From assembly GCF_900156695.1 (NCBI RefSeq), contig NZ_FTOM01000005.1, positions 1 through 64,000 on the forward strand: a stretch of DNA of 64,000 bases, in the 5' to 3' direction. The notes beneath the pieces are model-generated. The model was not told the DNA's origin. It saw only the letters and a list, made by a program, of their open reading frames with translations, and ran no database searches. The stretch comes from Phaeovulum vinaykumarii. Its GTDB lineage: Bacteria > Pseudomonadota > Alphaproteobacteria > Rhodobacterales > Rhodobacteraceae. Each line of letters opens with the position of its first letter. The stretch's first letter is position 1. Shown in pieces: positions 35,288-46,479 of the stretch. The translations under genes and the position numbers were made by a program.

Positions 35288-35484
35288 GATGGGGCGGTGC
35301 ATAGCACCGGGGGCCGGGGGGCTTCAAGCCCAATGTTGCGGGTCGCGCGCGCATCCCCCAAAGCCCCCGAGAACGCGCTTCACGGCCCTGCGCCGGAGCC
35401 CCGACCTGCGCCGGCACGCGCGCCCTGCCCCCGCCCCGTCACAGGCGCGATCAAAGGGGGCACGGGCCGGAACGCGGAAACGAC

Positions 35485-35508
35485 AACGGGCGCCCGAAGG
35501 CGCCCGTT
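35485..35508 (-). terminator. Terminator after tRNA-Met
   Basis: AACGGGCGCC-CGAA-GGCGCCCGTT is a perfect 10-bp stem with a tetraloop, located 30 nt beyond the 3' end of the minus-strand tRNA-Met. Confidence 0.65.
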
Positions 35509-35536
35509 CTGTCCAACCTGCCCCTCAAGAGGGGGA

Positions 35537-35613
35537 TGGTAGCGGAGGAGGGATTTGAACCCCCGACACAAGGATTATGATTCCTCTGCTCTAACCAGCT
35601 GAGCTACTCCGCC
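35537..35613 (-). tRNA. tRNA-Met, elongator (anticodon CAT)
   Basis: The minus strand begins GGCGGAGTAGCTCAGCTGG, with anticodon loop ATCATAA (CAT), T-arm GGGGGTTCAAATCCC and 3' end CTCCGCTACCA. 77 nt. The body matches alphaproteobacterial elongator tRNA-Met rather than the initiator. The following 370 bp (35614-35981) hold no gene I can support. Confidence 0.9.
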
Positions 35614-35981
35614 AACGGGGGGTTAGGTATTCGAGCCGCGCGGGAGGGTCAAGAGGGCTTTCGCACCTTTTTGAAAAAAACTGGCTGCCCACTGCTCCGC
35701 GCCCCACCGCGCGCACCAACAACATGATAAATATGGATATTCGCATGCGGCCTGCCCACCCTCAGCCCCCCCGTAGCATCGGGCTGCCAGCCCCTCTCTG
35801 CGCCCCGGCATGCCCGCCCCGCCTGCGCCACAGGCGCGCTGCACCGGTGACGCGCTCCTGCGCCAGGGACCGATCGCACGCGCGGCCAGGAACCGGCATT
35901 TTCCGCGCGCGCCCTTGAATTGTCTTGCGCGAGGTCCGCCTGGCGACAGACTGTTCCGGCCGCAGACCAAACGAGGATCTC

Positions 35982-36893
35982 TTGCGCTTCATCTTCATCG
36001 ACGAGGCGGGCACTGCGCCAAAGGAACCCATTCGCATTGTCCCGGGCGTGACCGTCGAAACGGATCGCCAGATGGCCCGCATCGAACGCGCACCCAAGAA
36101 CGTCCACGACACCTTCGTGCCCGCCGACTTCCGGGAAGGCTTTGCCTTTCACGCCACGGAGGTCTTTTCCGGAACGGACATCGACACGCGGAGATGGCCC
36201 CTGCAAGACCGCCTTGATCTTCTGAAAGCCGTGGCAAGCCTGCCCTATGCCTTCGATGCGCCCCTTGGCCCTGGCCGCAGTGAAATCGGCGCCCGAGAAA
36301 CTCCGCGCGCTTGTCCCCCAGATCTCGCCCGCCGCATTCGAGCATAGTCTGGCTTTCGCGCTGTGCATCGAGCGGGCCGATCATGACATGCGCTCACGCC
36401 TGGGCGCGACGGAGGTCGGACATGTGATCGCCGAGGACGTCACGCATATGCGCGACAAGCTCACGAAAGCGACGTTCACGTTCAGGAACGCGGAAAGACT
36501 CCTGCCTCCGGAACACCAGAACCCGAGCATCGTTGACGACGCCCTGGGGCTTGCGCCGACGAAGAAGCACCAGACGATCGCACGGATCCGGCACCAGCCG
36601 CAATTCCTGCGGCAGGCAGATGCCCCCCTGCTCGCGCTCTCGGACGCCTGCGCCTTCACTTTCCGGCGCTGGATCAGCGGCTACAACCATTCCGAAGAGC
36701 TGATGACCGCAATGCTCGGGGCCTTTCACGCCGGGAAGCTGATGCAGGGAACCGCGTGGAAACAGAGCCCCTCATCCGCGTCGCTTATCGACCATGCGGC
36801 CTACGACATATGGGAACGCAATACCCGACGCTCAGCCCGGCACCCCTTCTTGCACCAGACCGCCGCGACGGTCGCCCCCGGTGCTGGGGCATG
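35982..36893 (+). pseudogene. DUF3800 protein gene, frameshifted
   Basis: The first part (35982 to about 36265) begins MRFIFIDEAGTAPKEP, the DUF3800 signature with the early Asp-Glu pair, from a TTG start preceded by GAGG. The remainder (ALAAVKSAPEKLRALV onward, through ALCIERADHDMR and ADAPLLALSDACAFTF) is in another frame from about 36266 to 36893. Joined, the two parts give a normal full-length DUF3800 protein. These are predicted RNase H-fold proteins common on mobile elements; function is uncertain. A one-base slip near the CCCCTTGGCCCTGG region (36259-36272) could explain the break, or a sequencing error. Confidence 0.6.
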
Positions 36894-37089
36894 AACGGTC
36901 GGCCAGCGACGCTTGCGGCCCTGTCGCGCGGGCGCGACCGGCTTCCCACGGACCTTGTGCCGCCCATCGCGGATCGGGGGGCTCTGCGTCCAATGCCGCG
37001 TATCTGTGCTTCTGAAAGAAAGCGCACCCTGCCCCGCCCGCGCGCGTCAGGCGCACGCAACGGCCCTTGCCGGGGCATTTGCGCGCGAC

Positions 37090-39284
<2,195 letters not shown>

Positions 39285-39532
39285 TCAAGTGTCCAGGGCC
39301 CGCGCGCGTTCAAGACCCGCGTGCAGGCCGGGCGCGCCGGTCCAGCGCCGAAGGGGCGGGCCCGCCCCGGCCACGGGCCGCGCGATGTTCCCGCCCCGTC
39401 GCGCAGGCCCGCGCCTCTGGTCAGCCGGCATCTGGCAGGCTGGCGGTTGGCGGGCCGGCGGTTGGATGGGGGCGGAACGGCCTCGGCGCGCACGCCCCGC
39501 CCCGGTTCTTCGCATGAAAGGTTCTGCGCATG

Positions 39533-39559
39533 AAAAAGGCCGCGGCTGATGCCGCGGCC
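39533..39559 (-). terminator. Rho-independent terminator of the Gly-rich protein gene
   Basis: On the minus strand GGCCGCGGC-ATCA-GCCGCGGCC is a perfect 9-bp stem followed by TTTTT. It lies 36 nt after the stop at 39595. Confidence 0.85.
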
Positions 39560-39594
39560 CCAGATCTTGTCGTGCATTGGCCCGGATCGGGCGC

Positions 39595-39876
39595 TCAGTT
39601 GCCCGTGGTCGTAGTGGACGAGCTGGAATCGTCCGCCGCGACCGCGATGCCCGCGACCACCAAGGCGCCGAGGGCAACCGTGCCGACGGTCACACCGCCC
39701 ACGACACCGGCGGCCGCACCGACCAGGCCACCACCGACGCCCGCACCGGCACCCGCCGCGCCGGCACCGCCCGCGCCACCGGCACCGCCGGTCCCGGCCG
39801 CACCGCCGGTGGTCTGAGCGAAGGCGGGCGCGCCCGCCAGCGACAGCGCGAGGCAGATCGCAGTAATCTTCTTCAT
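39595..39876 (-). CDS. Small Gly/Ala-rich exported protein
   Basis: 93 aa. A clean signal peptide (MKKITAICLALSLAGAPAFA) precedes a Gly/Ala-rich, nearly uncharged body with a hydrophobic stretch (VGGVTVGTVALGALVVAGIAVAA) and an acidic Ser/Thr tail (DDSSSSTTTTGN). A strong terminator follows. Similar small exported Gly-rich proteins of unknown function exist in proteobacteria. It is divergent from ugd. Confidence 0.75.
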   Translation of the reverse strand: MKKITAICLALSLAGAPAFAQTTGGAAGTGGAGGAGGAGAAGAGAGVGGGLVGAAAGVVGGVTVGTVALGALVVAGIAVAADDSSSSTTTTGN

Positions 39877-40122
39877 GACATTTCCCCGTCTTTCAGATGT
39901 CTGCACAACGCCGTCAGTCGGCGCATATTCCACGCGGATGATATGATGGAACACACAGGCCTGCAAACACTTAAATAGGGACAATCGCCAAGAAACCCGC
40001 TGCTTCGTGCCGGCCGCGCCACCCCTCCGGCGCGGGCAGCGGCATTGCCGGGCATTGACTTTCGCGGTCCGGGCGCGAAGCTGCGCCCGACGGCAGACCC
40101 GGACAGCAGAAAAGGGCCTCAC

Positions 40123-41448
40123 ATGAAGATTGCAATGATCGGCACGGGCTATGTCGGCCTGGTTTCGGGGGTGTGCTTTTCGGATTTCGGCCATGACGTG
40201 ATCTGCGTCGACAAGGATCCGCGCAAGATCTCGATGCTCGAGGCCGGCGAGGTGCCGATCTACGAGCCGGGGCTCGATGCGCTGATGGCGCGCAATGTCG
40301 AGGCCGGGCGGCTGACCTTCACCGGCGATCTGAAGGCGGCGGTGGACGGGGCCGATGCCGTCTTCATCGCCGTCGGCACGCCCACGCGGCGCGGCGACGG
40401 GCATGCCGACCTCAGCTATGTGATGGCCGCCGCCGAGGAGATCGCCGCGGCAATGACCGGCTATACGGTCGTGGTCACCAAATCCACCGTGCCCGTGGGC
40501 ACCAACCGCGCCGTGCGGCAGACGATTCGCAAGGCCCGGCCGGAGGCGGAATTCGACGTGGCCTCGAACCCCGAATTCCTGCGCGAGGGCGCCGCGATCG
40601 ACGATTTCATGCGCCCCGACCGCGTGGTGGTGGGCGTCACCTCCGAGCGCGCCAGCGCGGTGATGGCCGAAATCTATCGCCCGCTCTTCCTGCGCGAATT
40701 CCCGATCCTGATGACCGATCTCGAGACCGCCGAGATGATCAAATATGCCGCCAATGCGTTTCTGGCGACCAAGATCACCTTCATCAACGAGATCGCGCGC
40801 CTGTGCGAGAAGGTCGGCGCCGACGTCAAGGAGGTGGCCCGCGGCATGGGGCTCGACGGGCGCATCGGCAACAAGTTCCTGCATGCCGGCCCCGGTTACG
40901 GCGGCTCGTGCTTTCCCAAGGACACCCAGGCGCTGGCCCGGATCGGCCAGGATAACGCCTGCCCGATGCAGATCACCGAGACCGTCATCAAGGTCAACGA
41001 AGAGATCAAGCGCCGCATGATCGACAAGATCGTCGATCTCTGCGACGGAACGGTCAACGGCAAGTCGATCGCGGTCCTGGGGGTGACGTTCAAGCCCAAC
41101 ACCGACGACATGCGCGAGGCGCCCGCGCTGACCATCGTGCCGGCGCTGATCGGGGCGGGGGCGCGGGTGCGGGTGGTCGATCCGCAGGGCCGGCGCGAGG
41201 GCGAACATCTCCTGCCCGGCGTGCATTGGAACGACGACGCCTACAAGGCCGCCCAGAACGCCGATTGCGTGGTGATCCTGACCGAATGGAACGAGTTCCG
41301 CGCGCTCGACCTCAAGAAGCTGGCGCGCAAGATGGCCACGCCGCGCATGGCCGACCTGCGCAACATCTACACTGCGCGCGATGCCCGGCGGGCGGGCTTT
41401 TCGGGCTATGTCTCGGTGGGCCGGCCCGGCCACGGCGGCGCCGAATAA
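40123..41448 (+). CDS. ugd: UDP-glucose 6-dehydrogenase
   Basis: 441 aa. The NAD-binding motif GTGYVGLVSG lies at residues 7-16, and the catalytic cysteine is in GYGGSCFPKDTQAL near residue 260. Intermediate signatures KSTVPVGT and NPEFLREGAAIDDFM are present. It oxidises UDP-glucose to UDP-glucuronate for polysaccharide synthesis. There are no polysaccharide genes next to it, so it is probably a stand-alone copy. Confidence 0.96.
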   Translation: MKIAMIGTGYVGLVSGVCFSDFGHDVICVDKDPRKISMLEAGEVPIYEPGLDALMARNVEAGRLTFTGDLKAAVDGADAVFIAVGTPTRRGDGHADLSYVMAAAEEIAAAMTGYTVVVTKSTVPVGTNRAVRQTIRKARPEAEFDVASNPEFLREGAAIDDFMRPDRVVVGVTSERASAVMAEIYRPLFLREFPILMTDLETAEMIKYAANAFLATKITFINEIARLCEKVGADVKEVARGMGLDGRIGNKFLHAGPGYGGSCFPKDTQALARIGQDNACPMQITETVIKVNEEIKRRMIDKIVDLCDGTVNGKSIAVLGVTFKPNTDDMREAPALTIVPALIGAGARVRVVDPQGRREGEHLLPGVHWNDDAYKAAQNADCVVILTEWNEFRALDLKKLARKMATPRMADLRNIYTARDARRAGFSGYVSVGRPGHGGAE

Positions 41449-41559
41449 CACCACCCGGACGCCCCTCAAGGCGCGCGGGCCTTGGGCGGGCCGGGGTCCG
41501 GGGCCCGGCCAGGGCCCCGGCGCGGGTCGGCGGGGGGCGGCCCCCGCCGCGGGACGGGG

Positions 41560-41590
41560 CCCCTCGATGGGGCCGCGGCCCGCTCGCCAC
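41560..41590. repeat. GC hairpin with ATCGA/TCGAT loop, copy B
   Basis: GACGGGGCCCC-TCGAT-GGGGCCGCGGCCC is an imperfect stem with the same 5-nt loop as the copies at 27044-27071 and 51251-51285. It sits in the 188-bp gap between the convergent ugd and znuB genes. Confidence 0.5.
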
Positions 41591-41636
41591 CTTCCGGCCC
41601 CCGCACATCATCAGCCCCCCAGTCACACCCACCCGG

Positions 41637-42437
41637 TCAAACCCGCCGCATCGGCAGGCTCAGCACGAAGACCGCCACCGCCGCCGACACGATCGACGGC
41701 CCTGCCGGCGTGTCCCAGTGCAGCGAGGCCCAGAGCCCCGCCCCCACCGACACCGCCCCGATCACACTTGCCGCCAGCGCCATCGTCTCGGGGCTGCGGG
41801 CGAATTGGCGCGCCGCCGCCGCCGGGATGATCAGGAGCGCCGCGATCAGAAGCGCCCCCACGATCTTGATCGCCACCGCCACCACCAGCGCCAGCGCCAG
41901 CGTCAAAACCAGCCGCTCGCGCGCGGGGTCGATCCCGGCCGCCGCCGCCAGCTCGGGGTTCAGCGTCGCCGTCAACAGCCGCTGCCAGCGCCAGACCAGA
42001 AGCCCCAGCACCGCCAGCGAGCCCGCCCAGATCACCGCCAGATCGCTTCGCCCGACCCAGAGGATATCGCCGAAAAGCCAGGCCGACAGGTCCATCCGCA
42101 GCGCCGGCTGGAACGCCGCCGCCACCAGACCCAGCGCCAGCGCGCCATGCGCCAGCACCCCCAGCACGCTGTCGGCGGCATATCCGCGTCCGGCCAGCGT
42201 CGCCACCACCAGCGCCATGGTGACCGCCACCGCCGCCACCGTGGCCGTCACCGGCAGCCCCAGCGCAAACCCCAGCGCCACGCCCAGGATCGCGGCATGC
42301 GCGGTCGCGTCGCCGAAATAGGCCATCCGGCGCCACACGACAAAGGCCCCCAAGGGCCCTGTCGCCAGCACCAGCCCCAGCCCGGCCAACCCGGCGCGCA
42401 TCATGAAATCGTCAAGAAGCCCGAACTCAGACGGCAT
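41637..42437 (-). CDS. znuB: Zinc ABC transporter permease ZnuB
   Basis: 266 aa, about eight membrane helices of the ABC-3 family. The early segment has GPLGAFVVWRRMAYFGDATAHAAILG and the C-terminal half KIVGALLIAALLIIPAAAARQ, typical of ZnuB/ZupB. It transports Zn2+ taken over from ZnuA. Its start overlaps the znuC 3' end by 11 nt. It is the last gene of the zur-znuC-znuB unit. Confidence 0.93.
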   Translation of the reverse strand: MPSEFGLLDDFMMRAGLAGLGLVLATGPLGAFVVWRRMAYFGDATAHAAILGVALGFALGLPVTATVAAVAVTMALVVATLAGRGYAADSVLGVLAHGALALGLVAAAFQPALRMDLSAWLFGDILWVGRSDLAVIWAGSLAVLGLLVWRWQRLLTATLNPELAAAAGIDPARERLVLTLALALVVAVAIKIVGALLIAALLIIPAAAARQFARSPETMALAASVIGAVSVGAGLWASLHWDTPAGPSIVSAAVAVFVLSLPMRRV

Positions 42438-43377
42438 GGCGGCCCCCGCATTCGGCGCAGCGCGCGCCCTGCTCGGGCGCGGCGGCACGCCCCGCCTTCC
42501 CTCCCGCAACGGACCCGCCCGAAGCCTGAGCACTTGAACCCTGACCGCCTGAGCCTTTGGCACCGGAGCCCTGACTACTGAGGCCCTGCCCGCCGGCGAT
42601 CGGCACCAACGGCACCGGATGGGCCTCGTGCGGGTGGGCCGGGTCGTGGCCATGTCCGTGGTCATGCTCGTGCCCGTGATCATGGGCGTGGCGATAAAGC
42701 GCCAGCGCCCCCCCGGTGCCCAGCCCGAACAGCGCGCGATATTCCGGCGCCGCCGAGATCACCCGCGGCGTCCCCTCGCAGCAGACATGGCCATTGAGAC
42801 AGATCACCCGATCCGACGCCGACATCACCACATGCAGGTCATGGCTGACCATCAGCACCGAACAGCCGGTCTCGCCGCGGACCTCCTCGATCAGCCGATA
42901 GAAGGCGGCGGTCGCGGGCTGATCCAGCCCCGTCGTCGGCTCGTCCAGGATCAGAAGCTGCGGCCGGTCCAGAAGCGCGCGCGCCAGCATCACCCGCTGG
43001 AGCTGCCCGCCCGACAGCCCCGCGATCTGGCGCCCCGACAGCCCCGCCACCCCGGTGCGCGCCAGCGCCGCCTCGGCGGCGGCATCGCTCACCCGGCGCG
43101 GCAGCGACAGGAACCGGCGCACGCTCAGCGGCAGGCTGGCATCCAGCGCCAGCTTCTGCGGCACATAGCCCAGCCGCAGCCCCGGCGCGCGCATCACCTT
43201 GCCCCCGTCGGGCCGCGTCAGCCCGATCAGCGCCCGCACCAGCGTCGATTTCCCCGACCCGTTGGGACCGACGATGGTCACGATCTCGCCCGGCGCGATA
43301 CGCAGCGACACGTCCTGAAGAACGCGCGCACCGCCATAGGCCACCGACAGATCTTCCGCCGCGATCAGCGTTTCCAT
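42427..43377 (-). CDS. znuC: Zinc ABC transporter ATP-binding protein ZnuC with a long C-terminal extension
   Basis: 316 aa. Walker A GPNGSGKS, signature LSGGQLQR and Walker B LLILDEPTTG are present in the first 200 residues. After the ATPase domain comes a His/Asp/Glu-rich segment (HAHDHGHEHDHGHGHD) and then a Gly/Ser-rich tail ending with CAECGGRH. The tail is unusually long for ZnuC and could bind zinc. The ATG at 43377 overlaps the zur stop (TGATG). Confidence 0.93.
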   Translation of the reverse strand: METLIAAEDLSVAYGGARVLQDVSLRIAPGEIVTIVGPNGSGKSTLVRALIGLTRPDGGKVMRAPGLRLGYVPQKLALDASLPLSVRRFLSLPRRVSDAAAEAALARTGVAGLSGRQIAGLSGGQLQRVMLARALLDRPQLLILDEPTTGLDQPATAAFYRLIEEVRGETGCSVLMVSHDLHVVMSASDRVICLNGHVCCEGTPRVISAAPEYRALFGLGTGGALALYRHAHDHGHEHDHGHGHDPAHPHEAHPVPLVPIAGGQGLSSQGSGAKGSGGQGSSAQASGGSVAGGKAGRAAAPEQGARCAECGGRHAV

Positions 43378-44048
43378 CACGCGCCCTCCCCGCCGTCCTT
43401 GCCGCCGTCCTTGCCGCCGCCCCTTTCGCCGTCGTTGTCCTGCCCGACATCGGGGGCGACCTCATGCCCGCATCCGCAATCGCCGCTGCGCGCCTCCTGC
43501 GCACGGGCCGCACAGGCCGGGCACAGCCCCAGCGCCTCGATCGAGACGCGCTCGACCTGAAAGCCCGCGCTTTCGGCCACGGCATCCAGCGCCGCGCGCA
43601 CCGGCGCCGAGGGCGCCTCGGCCAGCGCATCGCAGCCCCGGCAGATCAGGAAGACCGGCGCATGATCGGTGCCCGGAAAGACGCAGCCGGCAAAGGCATT
43701 GAGCCGGCGGATGCGATGCGCCAGCCCATGCTCGACCAGGAATTCAAGCGCCCGATAGGCCACCGGCGGCTGATGGCCGAACCCGTCGGCCGCCAGCCGT
43801 TCCAGCACCTCATAGGCACCCATCGCCCGATGCGCCTCGAGAAGGATCTCCAGCGTGCGCCGGCGCACCGGCGTCAGCCGCGCGCCCGTCCCCGCCAGCG
43901 CCGCCTCGGCGCGCGCCAGCGTCTGGCGCGCGCAGGCGATGTGGTCATGGGCGGCAAAGGCACGGGCGGGGCCCGCGGCGGGCAGGGGCGCGCCGGGAGG
44001 CGGGGCGTCGCCCTCCGTGGACCGCGGCGGAGCGGGATTGGCTTTCAT
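43377..44048 (-). CDS. zur: Zinc uptake regulator Zur (Fur family)
   Basis: 223 aa. The winged helix (about residues 50-115; LTPVRRRTLEILLEAHRAMGAYE) is followed by the metal-binding half with FPGTDHAPVFLICRGC and LCPACAAR, whose cysteines bind structural Zn. With zinc bound it represses znuA and its own operon. A Zur box lies between the two divergent starts. The N- and C-terminal ends are longer than usual; the tail repeats Gly-Lys-Asp-Gly. Confidence 0.92.
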   Translation of the reverse strand: MKANPAPPRSTEGDAPPPGAPLPAAGPARAFAAHDHIACARQTLARAEAALAGTGARLTPVRRRTLEILLEAHRAMGAYEVLERLAADGFGHQPPVAYRALEFLVEHGLAHRIRRLNAFAGCVFPGTDHAPVFLICRGCDALAEAPSAPVRAALDAVAESAGFQVERVSIEALGLCPACAARAQEARSGDCGCGHEVAPDVGQDNDGERGGGKDGGKDGGEGA

Positions 44049-44088
44049 GTTATCTTATCACATTCGGCTTGACTGTTATGCTATAACA
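44048..44088. promoter_or_regulatory. Zur boxes in the zur-znuA divergent promoter
   Basis: TGTTAT-GCT-ATAACA at 44074-44088 is a perfect palindrome resembling the alphaproteobacterial Zur consensus (TGTTATANNATAACA type). A weaker copy, TGTTATCTTATCACA, lies at 44048-44062 overlapping the zur start codon. Binding here would shut off both the zur-znuCB and znuA transcripts when zinc is plentiful. Confidence 0.75.
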
Positions 44089-44131
44089 TAATTAGTTGCG
44101 ACGCCGATCACAACCGTTCCGGAGGCTTTCC

Positions 44132-45199
44132 ATGCTGCGCCCGATCCCCTGTTCGCTTCTTGCCCTGACGCTGGGCGCCATGCCCGCCTGGGCCGATGCC
44201 CCCCGCGCCGTGGCCGACATCCCGCCGGTGGGCGCGCTGGTGCAGATGGTGCTGGGCGATCTGGGCACCGCCGAGGTGCTGCTGCCGCCCAATGCCGACC
44301 CGCATTCCTTCCAGCTGCGCCCCTCGCAGGCCGCACTTCTGGCCTCGACCGCGCCGCTCTTCCGGGTGGGGCCGAAGCTGACGCCCTGGCTGGACGCTCA
44401 TGCGCTCGAGGCCCGGCCCGAAGGCGCGGTAACGCCCGCCCCGCTGCTGGAGCGCATCCCCGGTCTGGTGCGGGACTTCGGCGCGGATCACGCCGAGGAC
44501 GAGCACGACGATCATGAGCAGGACGACCATGCGGATCACGCGGCGGATGATCACGGCGCGCACGAGCATGACGCGCACGACGACCATGACACCCCGGCCC
44601 CCGGTGCCGCAGCCGAGGCCGATCACGATCACGAGGCGGCCGACCACGCCGAGGACGCGCATGAACATCACCACCACGAGGGCGTCGATCCCCATGCCTG
44701 GCTCGACCCCAAGGTGGCCGAAGCCTGGCTGGGCCTGATCGCCGAGGACATGGCCACGGCCGACCCCGCGCATGCCGAGACCTACCGCGCCAATGCCCGC
44801 GCCGCGCAAGACCGGATCGCGGCGCTGATCCCCGAGGTGCGCGCCCTCCTGGCCCCGGCCGCCGGGCGTCCCTTCGTCACCCAGCACGCGGCCTATGGCT
44901 ATTTCGCGCATCGCTTCGATCTGGACGTGGCCGGCGCGATCTCGCCCGGCGATGCCGCCCCCCCCAGCGCCGCGCGCCTGCGCGAGGTGCAGGCGACCCT
45001 GCGCCAGGAAGGGGTGGTGTGCCTCTTCCCCGAGATCCGCAACGACCCGGCCCGCGCCGCGCTGTTGATCGAGGGCACAGATGTCCGCCTGGGCGGCGCG
45101 CTCGACCCGGTGGGATCGGCGCTGGAACAGGGCCCGGATCTCTATCCCGATCTGATCCGCGGCATGGCGCAGACGCTGACCGCCTGTCTGAAACCCTGA
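44132..45199 (+). CDS. znuA: Zinc ABC transporter periplasmic binding protein ZnuA
   Basis: 355 aa. A signal peptide (cleavage near AMPAWA) is followed by PPNADPHSFQLRPSQA, the first zinc-binding His region. A long His/Asp-rich loop (about residues 115-185; many HD and HDH repeats) and GVDPHAWLDPKVAEAW follow, then a later TQHAAYGYFAHRF. The His-rich loop is typical of ZnuA and buffers zinc. The start at 44132 has GGAGG upstream. It is divergent from zur. Confidence 0.94.
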   Translation: MLRPIPCSLLALTLGAMPAWADAPRAVADIPPVGALVQMVLGDLGTAEVLLPPNADPHSFQLRPSQAALLASTAPLFRVGPKLTPWLDAHALEARPEGAVTPAPLLERIPGLVRDFGADHAEDEHDDHEQDDHADHAADDHGAHEHDAHDDHDTPAPGAAAEADHDHEAADHAEDAHEHHHHEGVDPHAWLDPKVAEAWLGLIAEDMATADPAHAETYRANARAAQDRIAALIPEVRALLAPAAGRPFVTQHAAYGYFAHRFDLDVAGAISPGDAAPPSAARLREVQATLRQEGVVCLFPEIRNDPARAALLIEGTDVRLGGALDPVGSALEQGPDLYPDLIRGMAQTLTACLKP

Positions 45200-45341
45200 T
45201 TGGCAGCGTCCGTATCGGGCCCCCGTATATGGACCGCATATCTGGCCTGAGTGTCTGCCTTGAGCATCTGGCCCCTGATCATGGGGCGCCCTCACGCCTG
45301 GGCGCCCCCCGCATGTCCGGCCCCTGATCCCCGGCCAGCCA

Positions 45342-45368
45342 GGGGCGCGCGCCCCCGCGCGCCCCTTT
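45342..45368 (+). terminator. Terminator downstream of znuA
   Basis: GGGGCGCGCG-CCCC-CGCGCGCCCC is a perfect 10-bp stem followed by TTT. A second hairpin, GGGGCGCCC/GGGCGCCCC, lies at 45283-45308. Together they fill the 281-bp gap to the aldose epimerase gene. Confidence 0.65.
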
Positions 45369-45480
45369 GACGTTGCCCCTGCCCCGGCGCGCCTTTTGCA
45401 ACCCTGGGCGGCGGATGACGCTTGATCGCAGGGGCCCTAGCCTTCTATGACCGTTCAACACTCTGGGGGCGGAGGGACGG

Positions 45481-46476
45481 ATGAGCATCAGGACCATCGG
45501 CACGCTGGACAGCGGCGCCGCGGTCGAGACGATCGCGCTGGCCGCGGGCGATCTGCGCGCCGAGGTGGTCACCCTGGGCGCGCGGCTCAACGACCTGCGG
45601 CTGGCCGGCACGCCCTGGCCGCTGGTGCTGGGCGCGGCCACCTTGGGGGGCATGACTGGCCCCATGCGCTGGTTCGGCGCGGTCGTCGGGCCGGTGGCCA
45701 ACCGCCTGCGCGGCGCCCACGTCGAGATCGCGGGGCGGGTCCATGCGCTTGACGCCAATGACGGCGACGCCTGCCTGCATGGCGGGCACGCGGGCACCGC
45801 CGCCCGGCTCTGGCAGATCGCCGACACCGCCCCCGACCGCGCAACCCTGACGCTGACGCTCGAGGAGGGCGCCTGCGGCCTGCCGGGACGGCGCGAGCTG
45901 CGCATCAGCTACCGGATCAAGCCGCCGGCGACGCTTGTCGTGCGTCTCTGGGCCACGACCGATGCGCCGACGCTTCTGAACCCGGCGCTGCATCCCTACT
46001 GGAACCTCGACGGCACGCCCGACACGGGCGGTCACCGGCTGCGGATCGCGGCCGATCACGTGCTGCCCACCGATGCCGCGCATCTGCCCACCGGCGAGAT
46101 CCGCCCCGTTGCCGGGCCGTGGGATCTGCGGGCCCTGCGCGCCGTCGCGGATCTGCCGCCGCTGGATCACAACTTCTGCCTGGCGCCGTCGCCGCGCCCG
46201 CTGACCGAGGTGGCCGAGCTGCGCGGCGCGCACGGGGTCTGCCTGCGGATCGCCACCACCGCGCCGGGGCTTCAGGTCCATGACGCGCGCGAGATGGACA
46301 CCGCCCCCTGGCCCGGCTTGACCGGCACCCCCTACGGGCCGCGCGCGGGGCTTGCGCTGGAACCGCAGATGTGGCCCGATGCTCCGGGGCGCGCGGGTTT
46401 TCCCGCAATTGACTGCGCCGCAGGGGGACAATGGGCGCAAGAAAGCCGATACAGGCTCGTGCGCGAGGAGGTCTGA
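45481..46476 (+). CDS. Aldose 1-epimerase (galactose mutarotase) family protein
   Basis: 331 aa. The conserved FGAVVGPVANRLRGA (Asn-Arg), CLHGGHAG (catalytic His), NPALHPYWNLDG and late GLALEPQMWPDAP (catalytic Glu) match GalM-type mutarotases. It interconverts anomers of aldoses. The next gene, a GbsR/MarR-type regulator, begins 3 nt after its stop and is presumably co-transcribed. An upstream ATG at 45447 is in another frame. Confidence 0.9.
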   Translation: MSIRTIGTLDSGAAVETIALAAGDLRAEVVTLGARLNDLRLAGTPWPLVLGAATLGGMTGPMRWFGAVVGPVANRLRGAHVEIAGRVHALDANDGDACLHGGHAGTAARLWQIADTAPDRATLTLTLEEGACGLPGRRELRISYRIKPPATLVVRLWATTDAPTLLNPALHPYWNLDGTPDTGGHRLRIAADHVLPTDAAHLPTGEIRPVAGPWDLRALRAVADLPPLDHNFCLAPSPRPLTEVAELRGAHGVCLRIATTAPGLQVHDAREMDTAPWPGLTGTPYGPRAGLALEPQMWPDAPGRAGFPAIDCAAGGQWAQESRYRLVREEV

Positions 46477-46479
46477 ACA

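Noticed and set aside
35537-35613. Initiator tRNA-fMet or tRNA-Ile2 (both also have CAT)
   Set aside because: The body sequence follows the elongator tRNA-Met pattern and lacks the CGCGGGGTGGAGCAG-type start of the initiator.
44108-45295. Minus-strand frame opposite znuA, rich in Val/Ile
   Set aside because: The valine/isoleucine runs are simply the reverse complement of the His/Asp codons in the ZnuA loop.
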